Positions 8,575-16,660 of a DNA stretch of 64,000 bases are shown here, piece by piece. Source of the stretch: an uncultured Clostridia bacterium (lineage in GTDB: Bacteria; Bacillota; Clostridia; Oscillospirales; Oscillospiraceae); the NCBI GenBank assembly GCA_947644595.1, contig CANSAE010000004.1, positions 62,001 to 126,000 of the forward strand, written 5' to 3'. The translations under genes and the position numbers were made by a program. The notes beneath the pieces are model-generated. The model worked only from the letters and a program-made list of their open reading frames with translations. It was not told the origin of the DNA and ran no database searches. Positions within the stretch are counted from its first letter, which is position 1. Every line of letters starts with the position of its first letter.

Positions 8575-9103
8575 GCACTCGGCGCTTGTACGCCTCGGGG
8601 TCGTATTTATAGCCGGCCAGCTCGTTCAAGATCTCGTAGACCTCGGCCTGCATACGCTCAGAGACCTCCGGCGCTGTGCGAAGCGAGGCGAGATCCACGG
8701 CCAGCCGGCCCGGGAGGGCCATGAGCAGGCTGCGGATTGTGTAGACGAGGTCGTTGGTGGCAGCCTCGACGTCCTCGCTGCGGTGCATTTTCCCTTGTAG
8801 CTCCTTGAGCTGAAGCTCTGCCATCTTGGCTTTGTGTTCCTTCAGCTCGGCCTCTGCCTGCTGCTTCCTGTCCTCCCACGGGCTCGCCTTCGACTCCTTC
8901 GCCTTCGCCTGATCCCGCAGGTATCGAATGTACGCCTTGACCGACTCGATCAGGTTGTACCTGTCGCCGGCGGGTGTTGCGTAGGTCTTGAGGACGCCGC
9001 GCTTGGTCAGGTCCCGGACCCACTGGGGCGTCATTTCGAGCATGGTGGCCACTTCTGCCGTCTTTACCATGCCCGGGGTCTCTGCGGCTTTCTTTCCTGC
9101 CAT
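8525..9103 (-). CDS. terminase small subunit, Nu1-like
   Basis: A 192-residue protein. The N-terminal 60 residues form a MerR/Nu1-like winged helix (KTAEVATMLEMTPQWVRDL), used to recognise the packaging site. A charged coiled-coil stretch follows (KQQAEAELKEHKAKMAELQLKEL) and then a helical domain that would contact the large subunit. It overlaps the large terminase gene by up to 50 bases. A good AGGAGG site precedes the ATG. Confidence 0.82.
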   Translation of the reverse strand: MAGKKAAETPGMVKTAEVATMLEMTPQWVRDLTKRGVLKTYATPAGDRYNLIESVKAYIRYLRDQAKAKESKASPWEDRKQQAEAELKEHKAKMAELQLKELQGKMHRSEDVEAATNDLVYTIRSLLMALPGRLAVDLASLRTAPEVSERMQAEVYEILNELAGYKYDPEAYKRRVRDRQGWQEEREDSGEE

Positions 9104-9378
9104 TGGCGTCGCCTCCTTTCATGCGCCATTCGCAAAGCAAAGTGCCCCCGAAAAAATTTTCCCTGTCTGGTCGTTTTTTGGGCTCGCCAGCACCGCAAGG
9201 AAACGAGGCTGTCACAGTACCTTCGCCGGCCTTCGCGCGTGTGATCGCGCTTCGGCGTGGTCTCCTGCGGCCTCTTTGCGCCGTTTCTCGGCCGTTCTGT
9301 CGCCCCGGGTGTTGGAGCCCGCCCCGGAGCTTCGCGCCCTCCTGCGGCCGTTCTGGCGCCGCTGTGTGGGTGTTCCTA
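9104..9378. other. 275-base non-coding gap upstream of terminase; candidate cos/pac region
   Basis: I see no convincing gene here. The stretch holds an A/T run (CGAAAAAATTTTCCC near 9150-9165) in otherwise GC-rich sequence and several GCCG/CGGC-rich inverted pieces. In lambda-type phages the cohesive end site lies just before the small terminase gene, so this is where I would expect it. No cos consensus is recognised. Confidence 0.3.
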
Positions 9379-10008
9379 TCAGACGCGGCTCATGTGGTAG
9401 TCGAGCCGGGTCTTGATCTTGTCGCTGAGTTTCCCCTGAATGGCCTCGGCGACTTCGTCGTTGGTGATCATCTGCGGCACGGAGACCGTGGCCATTTTGC
9501 GGAGCCCCTCGGTCGGACGATGGCCCGGGGCCTGCCGCTGGAATGGGATATGGCTGGTGGCGTCGGCCCTCGCTGCGCCGGTGCCCATGAGCATGAACGG
9601 CGACTTTGCCGAGTATGGGCCGCCCGGCGTTCTCTTGGTCTGGTAGCTGCCGATCTTCTTCTTTTCTCCCTTGAGGATCTGGGCCTTCAGGGTGTAGCTC
9701 TTGCCCGCCGGTGGAGCCTTCGGCGTCATGCCGAAGTGCGTGGGCGTCAGGAGCCTGCCCCTGTATATGAGCTTCATGTCCTCGAGGCTGGTGCCCTCGG
9801 TGCGGACCTTGACCACCTTGCCGCCGGTGATCTCGGCCTTCTTGATGTTGTACTTGGTGCGGACGCCGTCGGCCACTATGCCGGGCGCCGCCTTGCGGGC
9901 GTCGCTGAGGGTGCGCTTCAGAGCGGTCTCGACGCCGGCCTTCTGCTTGTCGATCTCCTTCAGGATCTTGTCGATGTTCTTAATGGAGACGCTCGCGCCT
10001 CCTGCCAT
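9379..10008 (-). CDS. minor tail protein Z-like
   Basis: A 209-residue protein. I chose the ATG at 10008 (MAGGASVSIKNIDK) because AGGAGG lies 8 bases upstream; a GTG three codons earlier is too close. The layout is an N-terminal helix, a LSDARKAAPGIVADGVRTKYNIKKAEI region and later beta strands with many Lys. It resembles the minor tail Z family, whose members help tail completion. It is unusual to find it before the small terminase rather than among the tail genes. It opens the late block after the terminator near 10.2 kb. Confidence 0.6.
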   Translation of the reverse strand: MAGGASVSIKNIDKILKEIDKQKAGVETALKRTLSDARKAAPGIVADGVRTKYNIKKAEITGGKVVKVRTEGTSLEDMKLIYRGRLLTPTHFGMTPKAPPAGKSYTLKAQILKGEKKKIGSYQTKRTPGGPYSAKSPFMLMGTGAARADATSHIPFQRQAPGHRPTEGLRKMATVSVPQMITNDEVAEAIQGKLSDKIKTRLDYHMSRV

Positions 10009-10124
10009 GGTGCCCACCTCCTTCCGGGCATGAAAAAGCCGCCGGGGGATCTGTGTGCCCCCCTGCGGCCCTGTTGTTCATGTTATAGGATAGCACCGGC
10101 AGCGCTCCGCTTCACTGACATTCG

Positions 10125-10164
10125 CTCCGCTTTGCTTCGGTTTGCTCCGTTTTGCTTCGCCTTG
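10125..10164. repeat. two tandem near-identical 20-base repeats before the late block
   Basis: Two adjacent units beginning CTCCG(C/T)TTTGCTTCG share 17 of 20 bases. A related shorter copy (AGCGCTCCGCTTCACTG) lies just before. They sit in the only sizeable gap between the early operon terminator and the first late gene, where a late promoter would be. They could bind the ArpU-like regulator encoded next door; that is inference. Confidence 0.5.
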
Positions 10165-10171
10165 CTTGGCA

Positions 10172-10212
10172 CAAAAAGCAAAAGAGCCCGAGGGTCATGC
10201 CCCCGGGCTCTG
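10172..10212 (-). terminator. early operon terminator
   Basis: The hairpin GAGCCCG...CGGGCTC (10184-10210) is followed on the minus strand by TTTTGCTTTTTG. The stop codon of the ArpU-like gene (10195) lies within the stem, so termination comes directly after translation ends. It separates early from late genes and would make late expression depend on a separate promoter or on antitermination. Confidence 0.65.
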
Positions 10213-10692
10213 TGCTGCTCTGTTCAATTCTGCAAGCCCCACGAGGGCAGCGCCGTGGATCCGCAGCGTGCGCCTCATGTAGCTATCATACTTCTCTATG
10301 TAGTCGACGCGGTCCCCGAACAGGGCCTCGCTCACGTCCGGCCAGCTCATGCGGTCGAAGTACCGCATTTCTATCACGGCCGACTCGTCAGGTTTCGGGA
10401 GCTGGTCGACCATGGCCGCGAGGGCGTCGTGCTCGGCCCGCTCCTCGGCTATGGCCTCCCGGGCCTTCTGCTCGAGCTCCTCCTTTCGGGCGATCATGTC
10501 TGCCATTCTATCACCGGCAGGGCCGCCAGAGTGCGGCATGGCGTCGAGCTGCTGCGCCTTCGGGCTGGTCATGGTCGCCTCCATGCGCTCGATCCGCTCG
10601 ATGTTGTTGTCGATCCTTCGGAGCATGGCCGTGTAGGCCGCGAGCCGGTCCTTTATTTCCTTTGTTGTGCTGTCGGCCGCCACGGTGGCCAC
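10195..10692 (-). CDS. ArpU/DUF1492-type phage transcriptional regulator (sigma-like)
   Basis: A 165-residue helical protein. The C-terminal part (ESAVIEMRYFDRMSWPDVSEALFG, split by a short linker from YIEKYDSYMRRTLRIHG) has the arrangement of a sigma-70 region 4 helix-turn-helix, as in the ArpU/RinA/DUF1492 regulators of Gram-positive phages. These activate late genes. It is the last gene of the early transcript and directly precedes the late block, the usual place for such a regulator. Confidence 0.72.
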   Translation of the reverse strand: MATVAADSTTKEIKDRLAAYTAMLRRIDNNIERIERMEATMTSPKAQQLDAMPHSGGPAGDRMADMIARKEELEQKAREAIAEERAEHDALAAMVDQLPKPDESAVIEMRYFDRMSWPDVSEALFGDRVDYIEKYDSYMRRTLRIHGAALVGLAELNRAAQSPGA

Positions 10693-10705
10693 CTCCTTCC
10701 TCTGG

Positions 10706-12106
10706 TTACTCCTCGGCGTCGTCCTCCTGCGCCTCGGTGATGTCGAAGATCCCGGCGATCTCCTCGAGCGGGAGCTCCTGCCCGTTGCGTATGCAGCGCA
10801 CGTCCCGCCTGCCGGTGGCCTTGATGTAGCGCTTCACGGCGACGTCGACGTGGGCAGGGCTGAGCTCCATGGTGTAGCAGGATTGCCCTGCGGCTTCGCA
10901 GGCGATCATTGTGCTCCCTGAGCCTCCGAACGGGTCGTAGACGCCGGCAGCCCAGTCGTGGTTGTCGAGGATCATGCCCAGCAGCTCGGTCGGCTTTTGC
11001 GTCGGGTGGAACTCGTTGCCGCTGCGGGTGCAGCGCAGCACGTTCCCGTACCCCTTGTGGCCGTCGAACTTCGTCTTTCCCCGGGCCGCGAACATTATGA
11101 TCTCATGCTGCGACCGCCAGCCGACGCCCATGCCGGGCGTCTCCTTGTCCCACACGATCATCGACTTCACGCCGAAGCCGGCGCCTTCCACGAGGTCGAA
11201 CAGGTAGACCCACATTCGCCAGTCGGTGCAGATGTAGGCGTACAGGCATGGGAGATCCGTGAGGGCTGCGCTGATCAAGTTCTGATACCCCCGGGTGCTG
11301 AGTATATCATTCGCCACCATGGGGGTCGTCCAGCCGCCGGCGCCGTCCTTTCGCTTGGTGCCCACGCTGCCGGTCGACTTCTTGCTCTCTTGACTGCCTC
11401 CCGAGCAGTACGGCGGGTCTGTGAGCAGCAGCTCCGGGGCTGCGTCAGCCAGCAGCAGCGCCTTGTCCTCGGGATTGGTGCAGTTTCCGCACATGAGGCG
11501 GTGGCGGCCCACGATCCAGAGATCCCCATATTTCGTCACGGGCTCGGCCGGCGGCTCAATGACGGCGTCAGGATCCTCGAGGTCGTTGTGCTTGGCTTCA
11601 GAGAGGGCGGTGACGAGCTTGCCGTATTCCTCCTCGGTGTAGCCGGTCAGCTCGAAGGGGGTGGCGCCGGTGTCGACGTCGGCCATGAGGTCGGCGAGGA
11701 GCTTGCTGTCGATCTCGCTGAGCTCGGCGATCCGGTTGTCAGCGATCAGGTCGCTCCACTCCTCGGCCTCGCTGGCGTAGTTCTGGTAGTCGACGGGGAC
11801 CTCTGCCATGTCGTCGAGCTGAGCAGCGAGGAGGCGGCCGTGGCCCTTTACGATGAAGCCCGAGCGTGTGCTGACGGTGATGGGCTGGCGCCAGCCGGAG
11901 GCTCTGATGATCTTGGCGAGGGCTCTGATCTGCTCCGGCGGGTGTTTGTTGGGGTTGCGCGGGTTTGGGATCAGCGTCTCGGTGGGGACGATGGCGTCGT
12001 GAGCACAGAACACGGGGATCCCGCCGGCCATGGCCTTCGGCTCTGCCGTGGTCTGGTATGTCATGGGGGCGGCAGCCTCCTCCGGGGGCTTCTTGGTCTT
12101 GGCCAT
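10706..12106 (-). CDS. ParB-like domain fused to beta-class DNA adenine/cytosine-N4 methyltransferase
   Basis: A 466-residue protein starting at the ATG at 12106 with GGAGG 8 bases upstream. Residues 30-125 form a ParB/Srx-like domain (LIPNPRNPNKHPPEQI, GFIVKGHGRLLAAQ). The methyltransferase half has motif IV DPPY at 230-233 before motif I DPFGGSG at 391-397, the beta-class order. It would methylate adenine N6 or cytosine N4 of phage DNA, perhaps to evade host restriction. The pairing is common in prophages. No restriction enzyme gene is nearby. Confidence 0.85.
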   Translation of the reverse strand: MAKTKKPPEEAAAPMTYQTTAEPKAMAGGIPVFCAHDAIVPTETLIPNPRNPNKHPPEQIRALAKIIRASGWRQPITVSTRSGFIVKGHGRLLAAQLDDMAEVPVDYQNYASEAEEWSDLIADNRIAELSEIDSKLLADLMADVDTGATPFELTGYTEEEYGKLVTALSEAKHNDLEDPDAVIEPPAEPVTKYGDLWIVGRHRLMCGNCTNPEDKALLLADAAPELLLTDPPYCSGGSQESKKSTGSVGTKRKDGAGGWTTPMVANDILSTRGYQNLISAALTDLPCLYAYICTDWRMWVYLFDLVEGAGFGVKSMIVWDKETPGMGVGWRSQHEIIMFAARGKTKFDGHKGYGNVLRCTRSGNEFHPTQKPTELLGMILDNHDWAAGVYDPFGGSGSTMIACEAAGQSCYTMELSPAHVDVAVKRYIKATGRRDVRCIRNGQELPLEEIAGIFDITEAQEDDAEE

Positions 12107-12111
12107 GTGCG

Positions 12112-12351
12112 TCACCTCCCGTTTCTTTTGTTCTCGTTTGCCGTTTTCGCCACCGCCACGACGATCAGCGTGATCAGCATGATCAGCAGGATCCCGACGG
12201 TGATGGCTGCGGTGATCCAGATCGGGCTCAGCACCCACCACCAGCTCCACGCGATGACGCCGGTGAGCTTGAGAACGATGAAGGCGATGGTCAGGAGCCC
12301 GCAGAAGCCGACGCCGCCGGCTGCGCCCTTGTTGCTGCTTCCTTTATCCAT
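12112..12351 (-). CDS. small two-helix phage membrane protein
   Basis: A 79-residue protein with two hydrophobic helices (about 15-34 and 40-70) around a conserved-looking WSWWWVLSP turn. The same pattern is seen in small phage proteins often labelled 'transmembrane Fragile-X-F protein'. The function is unknown. Two spans and a charged tail also fit a holin-like design, but it sits in the early operon away from lysis genes, so I do not call it a holin. It overlaps the MazG-like gene by 8 bases. Confidence 0.7.
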   Translation of the reverse strand: MDKGSSNKGAAGGVGFCGLLTIAFIVLKLTGVIAWSWWWVLSPIWITAAITVGILLIMLITLIVVAVAKTANENKRNGR

Positions 12352-13075
12352 GGCTTTCTCCTCCTTCTTCCATATTGGCGGCCCAGTTCTTGGCCTGCGC
12401 AGGGTCCGACGTGTCGATCACGGCGACCGGGTCAATGTCCCACCCGGGGGAGCTCTTGCTCATGGCCGCCCTGAAGGCGTCTGCGGTGGCCATATCAGGG
12501 AACTCGACGAAGATGTCGGTGTATAGCTGATACAGGTACACCTTGCCCGGCCGCATTTTTGCGCGCAGCTCGGCGCCTTGCTTGCTTGCCTCGCCGTGCC
12601 ACGCCCTGCCCTCCATGAACGGGATCCCCGGCTTTACGCTCCGCAGCCACCACCCGCCGTCTCCGTTCTTCTTCGGGGTCCAGTGCTGCGTGAACATACT
12701 GTCGACGCACTCGTCCCAGTAGAAGGCGACGAGGCTATTTGAGCAGCGCGGGTTTCCGCAGTTTTCGCACGATCTTCCGGCCGTCGCCTTCCTCAGCCGG
12801 TCGGTCAGCCTCTCGAGCTTGGCCTCCTCCTCGGCCGCTGCGTCTCTGCCGAAAATTATGCGAAGCTGGTCGAGCATGATCTGGACGTCAGCGATCTCCT
12901 CGACGACGTTGCTGCTCGTCTCAGTGATCCCGGCGGTGTCTCTGGCCCGCTTGACCTTGCACAGCGCCTTCGTCAGCTCGCTCATTTCCTCGATGGCCAT
13001 GTCGATCTGTGCCGGCTCTCCGTAGAAGCGGATCGCAGCCTTCAGGAGTTCCGCTTTGCGTTCACTGGTGATCAT
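12344..13075 (-). CDS. MazG-like NTP pyrophosphatase domain with Cys-rich C-terminal extension
   Basis: A 243-residue protein. Residues 1-95 match the all-alpha MazG-like fold (MAIEEMSELTKAL with EExxE-type metal ligands, then VVEEIADVQIMLDQL). A CENCGNPRC cluster near 102-110 follows, then about 130 residues with HWTPKKNGDGGWWLRS that I cannot assign. The enzyme family hydrolyses NTPs and dNTPs, and phage copies are thought to tune nucleotide pools or alarmones. It overlaps its neighbours on both sides. Confidence 0.68.
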   Translation of the reverse strand: MITSERKAELLKAAIRFYGEPAQIDMAIEEMSELTKALCKVKRARDTAGITETSSNVVEEIADVQIMLDQLRIIFGRDAAAEEEAKLERLTDRLRKATAGRSCENCGNPRCSNSLVAFYWDECVDSMFTQHWTPKKNGDGGWWLRSVKPGIPFMEGRAWHGEASKQGAELRAKMRPGKVYLYQLYTDIFVEFPDMATADAFRAAMSKSSPGWDIDPVAVIDTSDPAQAKNWAANMEEGGESHG

Positions 13076-13880
13076 GGGCTTCCTCCTTCCCGCCGGCCGT
13101 GCCGGCCTTCAGGGCGCACGCCGTACAGGCGGCCCTCAGCTCGGGCTCGGTGGCCATGGCCTGTCGGGCTGCCTCAGACTCCCAGCACTCGGCGCCGCAG
13201 ACGGGGCAGGTGGTGAGCTTCCAGCTCTCGTCCTTGGGCTCCGGCACGTTTTCCCGCAGCGGGAGCGCGAGGATCCCGCCGTCTCCGGCCTTGTGCGGCG
13301 TGATGGTGACGGCCGGCTCCTCAATGGGGCCGAAGATGTCCACGGCGATCTCGTCGTACTTCTTCTGTATGGCCTCAAACGCGGCCTCCCACTCGGGCCC
13401 GTGCTCTGTGAGCTGGCCGGTGGCCACATGGGCGAGCTCGTGGGCGAGGATCTCGGGGACGTGGACGAGCGGGAGCTGGCCGGAGATCTCCACCAGCGGG
13501 CGCTCGTTGGGATCCGTGCTGAATGTGGTGCAGCCGCACACGGGGACGCCGGCGTCGTCTCTGATGTCCGGGACGATCTGCGCGTCGTACTCTTTGCCGG
13601 GGTAGAGCTCAGCGAAGGCCAGCGCCACGATCGCCGGGGGGTCGTTGATGAATGGGGTGGCGAAGCTGCCGATCTTCTCGAAGCGCTTGAGCGCCGTGTA
13701 GGTCTCCCGCAGCATGGCGCGGATCTGGCCTTTTGTGATACTGTTGATGGTTGGCCCGTTCAGGATCAGGTCGAGGAGCTTGTCGCCGACGTCTGCGAAG
13801 GCTTTGGTCTCCTCAGCCATGCAGCGGACGGCTCCGGGCTCTGCATTGATGGCCCTGCGGGTCAGTCTGTCGATGTTCAT
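13062..13880 (-). CDS. SprT-like zinc metalloprotease
   Basis: A 272-residue protein. The metalloprotease motif is HELAH at 147-151 with a downstream EHGPEW whose His160 would be the third zinc ligand, the SprT/Spartan arrangement. A C-terminal zinc ribbon (CPVC near 224 and CTAC near 252) is also typical. SprT-like proteins cleave proteins bound to DNA; the phage role is unknown. An ATG with an upstream AGGAG starts it. Confidence 0.75.
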   Translation of the reverse strand: MNIDRLTRRAINAEPGAVRCMAEETKAFADVGDKLLDLILNGPTINSITKGQIRAMLRETYTALKRFEKIGSFATPFINDPPAIVALAFAELYPGKEYDAQIVPDIRDDAGVPVCGCTTFSTDPNERPLVEISGQLPLVHVPEILAHELAHVATGQLTEHGPEWEAAFEAIQKKYDEIAVDIFGPIEEPAVTITPHKAGDGGILALPLRENVPEPKDESWKLTTCPVCGAECWESEAARQAMATEPELRAACTACALKAGTAGGKEEAHDHQ

Positions 13881-13941
13881 GGTGCTGCTCCTTTCAGAAT
13901 GTGCCGAGCGGGGGAGGCGGCCCCCGCCCGGCCGTGTTGTG

Positions 13942-14655
13942 TTACTGCATGACGACGACCTTGCCGGCTTCGATCAGGTCGGCGAGGTTGGTGTTGAAGT
14001 ACTCGGCGATGTTCCTCTTGGCTTCCAGCTTCCAGATCCCTCCGTCAGCCTCAAAGAAGCCGATCCCTTCCTCCGCGTCCACACGGATCAGGAACTCGCT
14101 CTCGGGCTGCTCGACCTCAAGGAACGTGCGGAACGGCTTGAGCTGAACGCGGGGCTTCACCTCTACCATGCAGTTCAAGCTCACGCCCTGCTTGGCCTCC
14201 ACGGTCTGCGTGACGCCGTTGTCCCGGGAGGTGACGCTGTTCTCGTCGGTCATTCTGGCGAGAAGGTCGAGCAGGTACGCGGTGCCCTCGTTGGGAATGA
14301 ACAGGCTGCGGAGCTCGATCAGGGCCGCCTCGCGGCTTCTGAAGCCAGTACGCAGCCCCGGGGCGTCCGCTTTTGCGCAGTAGAGAATATTGCGGGAGAA
14401 GTCGGGCAGGTATGTCGTCATGACCTCGACGGCGTTGTGCGCCTTGGCCTGCACCATGACGACGGTGTCGATCTTGGCGAGCTCGGTGCGGATCAGCTTG
14501 CAGACGCCGTCCAGTCCGCTCACCTGCACGCAGTCGGGGCGGTCGACGTGAGGCGGGATCCGCGTGAGTGGTGCGTCGGCGTAGGTCTGGCCGCCGATCT
14601 CGAAGGTCTTGGTCTCCTTCAGGGTGATGATCTTGTCAATGAGTTTTGCGAGCAT
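13942..14655 (-). CDS. conserved phage protein of unknown function
   Basis: A 237-residue protein that I do not assign to a named domain. It has a helical N-terminus (MLAKLIDKIITLKETKTFEI), two mixed alpha/beta halves, and a beta-rich C-terminal part (RVQLKPFRTFLEVEQPESEF). A perfect AAGGAGG site precedes the ATG. It lies between the SprT-like gene and a small protein of a type found beside replication genes, so a DNA metabolism role is possible. Confidence 0.6.
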   Translation of the reverse strand: MLAKLIDKIITLKETKTFEIGGQTYADAPLTRIPPHVDRPDCVQVSGLDGVCKLIRTELAKIDTVVMVQAKAHNAVEVMTTYLPDFSRNILYCAKADAPGLRTGFRSREAALIELRSLFIPNEGTAYLLDLLARMTDENSVTSRDNGVTQTVEAKQGVSLNCMVEVKPRVQLKPFRTFLEVEQPESEFLIRVDAEEGIGFFEADGGIWKLEAKRNIAEYFNTNLADLIEAGKVVVMQ

Positions 14656-14691
14656 TGTGTTGTCCTCCTTGTGTTTTGAGTGTTTGGCGCT

Positions 14692-15069
14692 TTAGCCTTG
14701 GCTGATCAGTTTCAGGATCTTCGGGGACTCCTGCTGCGAGCCGTCGAGGAAGATCTGGCCGGGGATCTGCGGGACCATTTCGGCCACCACGAGCTCGCCG
14801 TGCTCGTCGCCGGTGACATAGAGAGAGGTGCCGACCGGGTTGGTGGTGGCGAGGGTCGACTTGGCCGTCACAGAGACGGCGATCTGCTTGCGCTCGTCGT
14901 CCGGGGTGAGCTCGATGGTGAGGGTGATCTTTCTCTTGGCGGTGGGCTTCGTGTTGGGGTCGAGAATGTTCTGGATCACCTTGTCCATTTCATAGTCGAC
15001 CCGCTCCTCGAAGGCTCCCCGGGCCATTTGCATAATGCTGTTACGCGGTGTGGCTGCTTTGATCTCCAT
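14692..15069 (-). CDS. conserved phage early protein, 'replication terminator'-labelled family
   Basis: A 125-residue protein with a helical start (GAFEERVDYEMDKVIQNILDPNT), a basic turn (KPTAKRKITLTIEL) and a beta-rich remainder. The AFEERVxxEMxKVxxNIxDPNT pattern is familiar from clostridial phage proteins that carry the automatic label 'replication terminator protein'. I know of no evidence for that activity, so the true function should be treated as unknown. Confidence 0.55.
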   Translation of the reverse strand: MEIKAATPRNSIMQMARGAFEERVDYEMDKVIQNILDPNTKPTAKRKITLTIELTPDDERKQIAVSVTAKSTLATTNPVGTSLYVTGDEHGELVVAEMVPQIPGQIFLDGSQQESPKILKLISQG

Positions 15070-15072
15070 GAT

Positions 15073-15360
15073 TTACTCCTTTCTGGCCCATACGGCCTCG
15101 GTGGCGTCCGATCTGGTGGCCCTTCTCCGGCCGACGGCCTCGATGACGCCGCTTTTCTTCAGCTCCGTCAGCCTCGGGGCGACGAAGTTGCGGTTGAAGT
15201 ATGTGATCTTGCCGGCCTTCAGCAGCTCCTCCGTGATCTCGCTGGCCGTCATGCGACGGCTGCCGAGTGTCTCGAGTATGAGCTGCCGGCGGGCTGCTCC
15301 TTTTGGGAGAATGGCCTCATAGCTGGCCCGGCGTGTCTCCCTTGTGGTGCTTTGCTCCAT
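15073..15360 (-). CDS. winged-helix DNA-binding protein
   Basis: A 95-residue protein. Residues 25-80 fit a winged helix: AARRQLILETLGSRRMTASEI, a second helix with LLKAGKI, and a RNFVAPRLTELKKSGVIEAV recognition helix and wing. It is likely a small phage regulator or a replication accessory factor. It lies 3 bases before the next gene in the operon. Confidence 0.6.
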   Translation of the reverse strand: MEQSTTRETRRASYEAILPKGAARRQLILETLGSRRMTASEITEELLKAGKITYFNRNFVAPRLTELKKSGVIEAVGRRRATRSDATEAVWARKE

Positions 15361-15374
15361 GGTGTCCTCCTTTC

Positions 15375-15701
15375 TCAGTTGTCCGGCTCCGCGCCGGCTG
15401 CCTTCATGGCCTTCTCGATCCTGCGCAGGTACGGCCTCAGCTTGTCGATCTCGGCCTGCACCGCCCAGCGGATCGTCTGCATGGTGGGGGGTGCCTCCCG
15501 GTCTCTCGCGAAGTCGACGGCCCGGACTATGCTGTCCGCGACCTCGTTGCGGCGCTGCTCGTCCCGGTAGTCCACGCTATACGCCCGCCCGCTTTTGAGG
15601 GTCACGGCGAGCCTGTACGGATAGTCCGGCCTATTGCTCGCCACGGCTTCGATCGCCACGATCTCCTCCGGGGCTATGTAGTAGCCGCTCAGCTTTATCA
15701 T
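15375..15701 (-). CDS. small phage protein of unknown function
   Basis: A 108-residue protein. The first half is beta-rich and resembles small PH-like or regulatory folds (IKLSGYYIAPEEIVAIEAV, LAVTLKSGRAYSVDYRDE). The second half is a charged helix. The start overlaps the end of the cytosine methyltransferase gene (ATGA-type), so the two are translationally coupled. I do not recognise the family. Confidence 0.5.
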   Translation of the reverse strand: MIKLSGYYIAPEEIVAIEAVASNRPDYPYRLAVTLKSGRAYSVDYRDEQRRNEVADSIVRAVDFARDREAPPTMQTIRWAVQAEIDKLRPYLRRIEKAMKAAGAEPDN

Positions 15702-16658
15702 GTGCTCGACTCCTCCTTGAGCAGTTTGAAGATCTCAGCGATGACCGTGGCCGTCCAGCCATTCCCGATGGCCTTTTTTCTTGCTGGCGTTGAGGCTGCT
15801 GCGGTATATCCTGTCGGAAGGCATTGGAGCCGCTCAAGCTCCTCGATTGTGTAGTGCCTGACGATGTTGTCGTAAAATACGCAAATGTCACAGGCGCAGG
15901 TGATGGTATGGCTTTTCCCATGGATAACGCGGCCGCGCCTTGTGTTGCTGCCCGGGAATGCGAGGCAGACGCCGTCGCCGTCGTGTGCCTCAATAAAGCC
16001 GGCTGCCGTAGCCTGTCTGACGGCGATCCCGTCTTTTGTCTTACTCACGAGCCCCTTGGAGCGTTCTGAAATGGAGGGGTCGAACAGTATGCCGCCCCTT
16101 TCCTCATAGCCCGTGGTGTCGACACTTCTGTCGATAATGGAGTTCAAAGGCTGCCCCCCCCCCGCGAGCGATTTGCGTGAGGTCGCCGATGTTGCTCCAA
16201 TATGCCCTCGGCCGATTTTGCGGAGAGTGGGCCCTGCTGTTGATGTGTACCGGCTGAACGCCGAGTCGATCCGTGATTACGTCCTCCCACTCTTTTTTCA
16301 TGGCTACATTTTCAAGCAGGAACTTCGCGCTCGGGTTTTTTCTCATGACCTCGTCGAGTATTCTGGCGTAGTCAAAAAATAGGCGACTGCGTGGGTCGTT
16401 GAAATTGAGCTGACTGCCTGCTCTCGAGAAGCCTTGGCACGGGCTCCCTCCGATTACGAGGTCGATGTCTGGGAGGTCTGTGGCCGTTATCGTCTCCACT
16501 GGCCCGAGGTGGATCATGTCGGGCCAGTTCGCTCGTGCGACCGCTTTTACGTCTTTGTCTACTTCGCTCGCGAAGTAGAGGCCGACGTCAATCCCCGCCA
16601 TTTCAAGGGCAAGTCGCCCGGTCGCTATACCGTCGAACAGGCTCAAAACTTTCAACAT
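15698..16658 (-). pseudogene. DNA (cytosine-5) methyltransferase, frame broken in a 10-base G tract
   Basis: The first reading frame (to 16104) has motif I FDGIATGRLALEMAG, the catalytic PCQ at 73-75 (GGSPCQGFS), ENV (motif VI) and QNRPRAYW (motif VIII). The second frame (16147-15698) has the target recognition end and motif X (KAIGNGWTATVIAEIF). Together they would make an m5C methyltransferase of about 319 residues, a normal length. The frames change at a G10 run on the coding strand (16154-16163). Nine G's would restore one continuous protein. This could be phase variation, a sequencing error or true decay. I start at the ATG at 16658 behind GGGAG. Confidence 0.8.
16154..16163. repeat. C10/G10 homopolymer inside the cytosine methyltransferase gene
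   Basis: Ten consecutive C's on the plus strand read as G's in the coding direction. The tract lies in the variable region between motif VIII and the motif IX-X end. Loss of one base joins the two halves of the gene in frame. Tracts of this length slip readily during replication. Confidence 0.85.
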
Positions 16659-16660
16659 GG

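Noticed and set aside
12112..12351. Holin
   Set aside because: Two membrane spans fit a holin, but the gene lies in the early operon and matches a separate small phage membrane protein type with the WSWWWVLSP turn.
14692..15069. True replication terminator (Tus/RTP)
   Set aside because: The label for this family seems to be an automatic one; the sequence shows no recognisable RTP winged helix and no terminator sites are visible.
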